From Stenotrophomonas sp. (GTDB lineage: Bacteria > Pseudomonadota > Gammaproteobacteria > Xanthomonadales > Xanthomonadaceae), in contig DMZT01000284.1 of the NCBI GenBank assembly GCA_003484865.1, positions 1 through 6,684 of the forward strand: a DNA stretch of 6,684 nucleotides, in the 5' to 3' direction. How positions within the stretch are numbered: the stretch's first letter is position 1; each line of letters opens with the position of its first letter. Under the pieces are notes generated by a model. The model searched no databases and was not told the DNA's origin. It was given only the letters and a program-made list of their open reading frames with translations. The position numbers and the translations under genes were made by a program. Below are positions 5,169 through 6,684 of the stretch, one piece after another.

Positions 5169-6353
5169 ATGAACAGGATGTTGGTCGTGGGTGTGGTATT
5201 GGCAATGCTGTCGTTGCCTGCAAAGAGCGCGCCGCCTGAAACAGCAACACAGGTGATCGTGCTGGGCGTGGACCATGCCGCGCAGCTCGTGGCGCGTGAG
5301 GATCGGCCCGCGGTGCTGGCGGCGTTCCTCGATCGCGCTGCGCCCGATGCCATCTGCATAGAGCGATCGCCGGAGGCATTTGCACGTAACGATTTCTATG
5401 AGTTCACCTACGAAGTGCAGGACGTGGTGGTGCCGTTCGCCCGGGAGCGCAACATTGACGTGTGCCCCTTCGACTGGCATCCCTCGACGGAAGACGCCCA
5501 ACTGGGCTTCGGCATGGATCTGGAGGCGATTCCTGAAATCCGGCCGATCCGGGGCTTCCAACAGTTCCTGACCTTCCCCGAGCCGGCGCAATTGCACCGA
5601 ACGCTTTTCCATGCCGACGATCCCCACAATGTGACGCGCTCCACGCAATGGAGCCTCACCCCAGCGGCACGTACCGCACAGGACCTGCCACGTCGCCTGT
5701 TCCTGTATCGCACCTTCCTGCAGGCCAAGCGCATCGCGGCCGCCGCGCGGGCGCATCCAGGCGGCACCGTGGTCGTGGTGGTCGGTGAGTTCCACAAGCG
5801 CGACATCGATGCTGTGCTGGCCGATGAGCCCGGCATCGTGGTGGTGCAACCGTCGAGCCTGGGTGCCCCGAACGATGCGGATGTCCACCAACGGGAACTG
5901 CCGGCGTACCGCTTCGCGGTCGCCAGCTTCAACCTGCTCGGCAGACAGGCAGAAACAGGCAACCGCGACGACGCATTCCTGCGCGAAACGGTGGACGCCC
6001 TGTCCGGGAGTGGTGCTGCCGCTGAGGTGCAGTTGCTGGCGACACGACTGGACCTGCTGCAGGGCCGCATCAGTCGCGCCGAGGCGATCGGGCGTTACAG
6101 ACAGATTGCGGCCATCGCCGGCGAGGCACGATTCACCTGGACCGGGGTGAAGGATATCCGCCGTCTGGATTCCTGGTTCGACCCCTTCGGTAACCTCAGC
6201 GTGCGCCAACGCGCCCACCTGGAGCTGGCGCGTGAATCGATTCGGGCCGGCCGCCGCGCTGAAGCAGACCGGCTCAGGACGGCGCTGGGCGGTGAACTCA
6301 CCGCCCGCCAGCGCAGGCAACTGGACGGTTACTGGCCCCTGCTGGCGAAGTGA
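5169..6353 (+). CDS. Periplasmic protein of unknown function, TraB/ChaN/EreA-like N-terminal part
   Basis: This 394-residue protein has a clear signal peptide (MNRMLVVGVVLAMLSLPAKSA, predicted cut near residue 20-21). I do not recognise a named gene. The region from 28 to about 230 shows a spaced pattern seen in the TraB/ChaN/EreA (TIKI-like) superfamily: a strand ending in GVDH (33-36), a strand and acid AICIERSPE (61-69, Glu65), and a later strand ending in GEFH (206-209) after VVVVV. These histidines and the glutamate are candidate metal or catalytic residues; DWH (102-104) is another candidate. The remaining 230-394 is helical-looking, Arg/Ala-rich and unassigned. AGGAG at 5159-5163 lies 5 bases before the ATG; an earlier GTG at 5151 would overlap that site and spoil the signal peptide. 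It follows the reductase by 75 bases. The family assignment is inferred from motif pattern only. Confidence 0.75.
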   Translation: MNRMLVVGVVLAMLSLPAKSAPPETATQVIVLGVDHAAQLVAREDRPAVLAAFLDRAAPDAICIERSPEAFARNDFYEFTYEVQDVVVPFARERNIDVCPFDWHPSTEDAQLGFGMDLEAIPEIRPIRGFQQFLTFPEPAQLHRTLFHADDPHNVTRSTQWSLTPAARTAQDLPRRLFLYRTFLQAKRIAAAARAHPGGTVVVVVGEFHKRDIDAVLADEPGIVVVQPSSLGAPNDADVHQRELPAYRFAVASFNLLGRQAETGNRDDAFLRETVDALSGSGAAAEVQLLATRLDLLQGRISRAEAIGRYRQIAAIAGEARFTWTGVKDIRRLDSWFDPFGNLSVRQRAHLELARESIRAGRRAEADRLRTALGGELTARQRRQLDGYWPLLAK

Positions 6354-6405
6354 GGGCCGGCCGAGCCTGAACCCCGGCGCCGGGCGGCTACCGGTCATTA
6401 CGGTG

Positions 6406-6411
6406 TAAAAT
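6406..6411 (+). promoter_or_regulatory. Possible -10 element for the DUF3348-type gene
   Basis: TAAAAT, preceded by TG, lies in an isolated AT-rich patch (6397-6423) in a GC-rich intergenic gap, about 20 bases before the ATG at 6432. No good -35 hexamer is seen about 17 bases upstream. If used, the mRNA leader would be only about 14 bases long. Confidence 0.35.
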
Positions 6412-6431
6412 TCATCGTTTTAACCGGAACA

Positions 6432-6684
6432 ATGGCCAAAACCGCGCAACGGACGCCTGTCCCGGGCCCGGCCTTCATCCGGCTGCTGGCCCGCCTCGCT
6501 GAGAGCAACCTGTCCTCGACGGGCCCTGCCCTGTCAGACCGGCTCAGCGAGTGGGTGGACTGGACGCGGGCGGTGACGTTGTCCAAGGCGCTCGATGGCC
6601 GGATACCGGGCGGGGTCGAGGGGCCGGACTTCGATGCCGACGAGGACGCCGAGTGCCAACGCCTTCGCGCGGCGCTGGAGGCAG
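6432..6684 (+). CDS. DUF3348-type protein, N-terminal part (runs off window)
   Basis: An open frame starts at ATG 6432 and stays open for 84 codons to the window edge, so the gene is truncated by the window and not broken. The visible residues (PAFIRLLARLAESNL, 12-26; then LSDRLSEWVDWTRAVTLSKAL, about 34-54; then an acidic stretch DFDADEDAECQRLRAALEA, about 66-84) match the beginning of the DUF3348 family known from Xanthomonadaceae and Burkholderiales. In those genomes, as I recall, such genes commonly precede a DUF802 gene and MotA/TolQ- and OmpA-like membrane genes; that neighbourhood would lie outside the window. No signal peptide is visible. The ribosome binding site is weak (GGA 5 bases upstream). 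Function is unknown. Confidence 0.7.
   Translation, partial: MAKTAQRTPVPGPAFIRLLARLAESNLSSTGPALSDRLSEWVDWTRAVTLSKALDGRIPGGVEGPDFDADEDAECQRLRAALEA

Noticed and set aside
6354..6390. Possible terminator after the periplasmic unknown (GGCCGGCC and CCCGGCGCCGGG palindromes)
   Set aside because: Both palindromes have no loop and no T-run follows. The same CCGGCGCCGGGC string also occurs at 28-39, but simple GC-rich composition explains it; I could not support a terminator or a repeat family.
5142..6398. Long minus-strand open frame (418 codons) opposite the periplasmic unknown
   Set aside because: The plus-strand gene has a signal peptide and a well-placed AGGAG; the minus-strand frame has low-complexity composition, no recognisable domain and would end inside the neighbouring intergenic region.
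1..6684. Mobile element, phage, toxin-antitoxin, CRISPR or defence system
   Set aside because: No transposase, integrase, direct-repeat array, tRNA edge or defence-type domain is visible on either strand; all sizeable genes are ordinary transport, redox, hydrolase or uncharacterised families.

Overview
The window is GC-rich (roughly two-thirds G+C by eye), densely coded chromosomal DNA. The predicted proteins look like those of a gammaproteobacterium of the Xanthomonadaceae, most likely Stenotrophomonas. That placement is an inference from family combinations and protein style, because there is no rRNA or other marker gene to settle it. I see no insertion sequence, prophage, integrase, CRISPR array, tRNA or rRNA. 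It reads as ordinary core/accessory chromosome, not a mobile island.

Left half (minus strand). A ProP-type MFS osmolyte/H+ symporter gene occupies 90-1577. A 367-base gap follows (1578-1944). Next comes a compact two-gene unit in which a Host_attach-family protein (2284-2697) is followed 9 bases later by a small cytoplasmic thioredoxin-like protein with a CGHC active site (1945-2274). Upstream of this unit lies a short gap holding an array of GTATGCAC-like boxes and a hairpin with a T-run. A secreted alpha/beta hydrolase of the hormone-sensitive-lipase type (2814-3926) lies beyond that gap.

Right half (plus strand). Divergent from the hydrolase, across a 174-base gap, is an aldo/keto reductase (4101-5093) with a complete D-Y-K-H tetrad. 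Seventy-five bases later comes a signal-peptide-bearing protein of unknown function (5169-6353). Its spaced GxxH / Glu / GxxH pattern suggests the TraB/ChaN/EreA-like superfamily. The window ends inside the start of a DUF3348-type gene (6432 onward).

The genes do not form one obvious pathway. They look like separate short transcription units: osmolyte uptake, a Host_attach/thioredoxin pair, an exported esterase with a divergent reductase, and a periplasmic unknown. No clearly new multi-gene system is visible. The most interesting items are small ones: the operator-like box array and possible attenuator before the Host_attach unit, stop codons placed in hairpin loops at two minus-strand genes, a hairpin that overlaps the ribosome binding site of the 5169 gene, and the TraB/EreA-like periplasmic protein.
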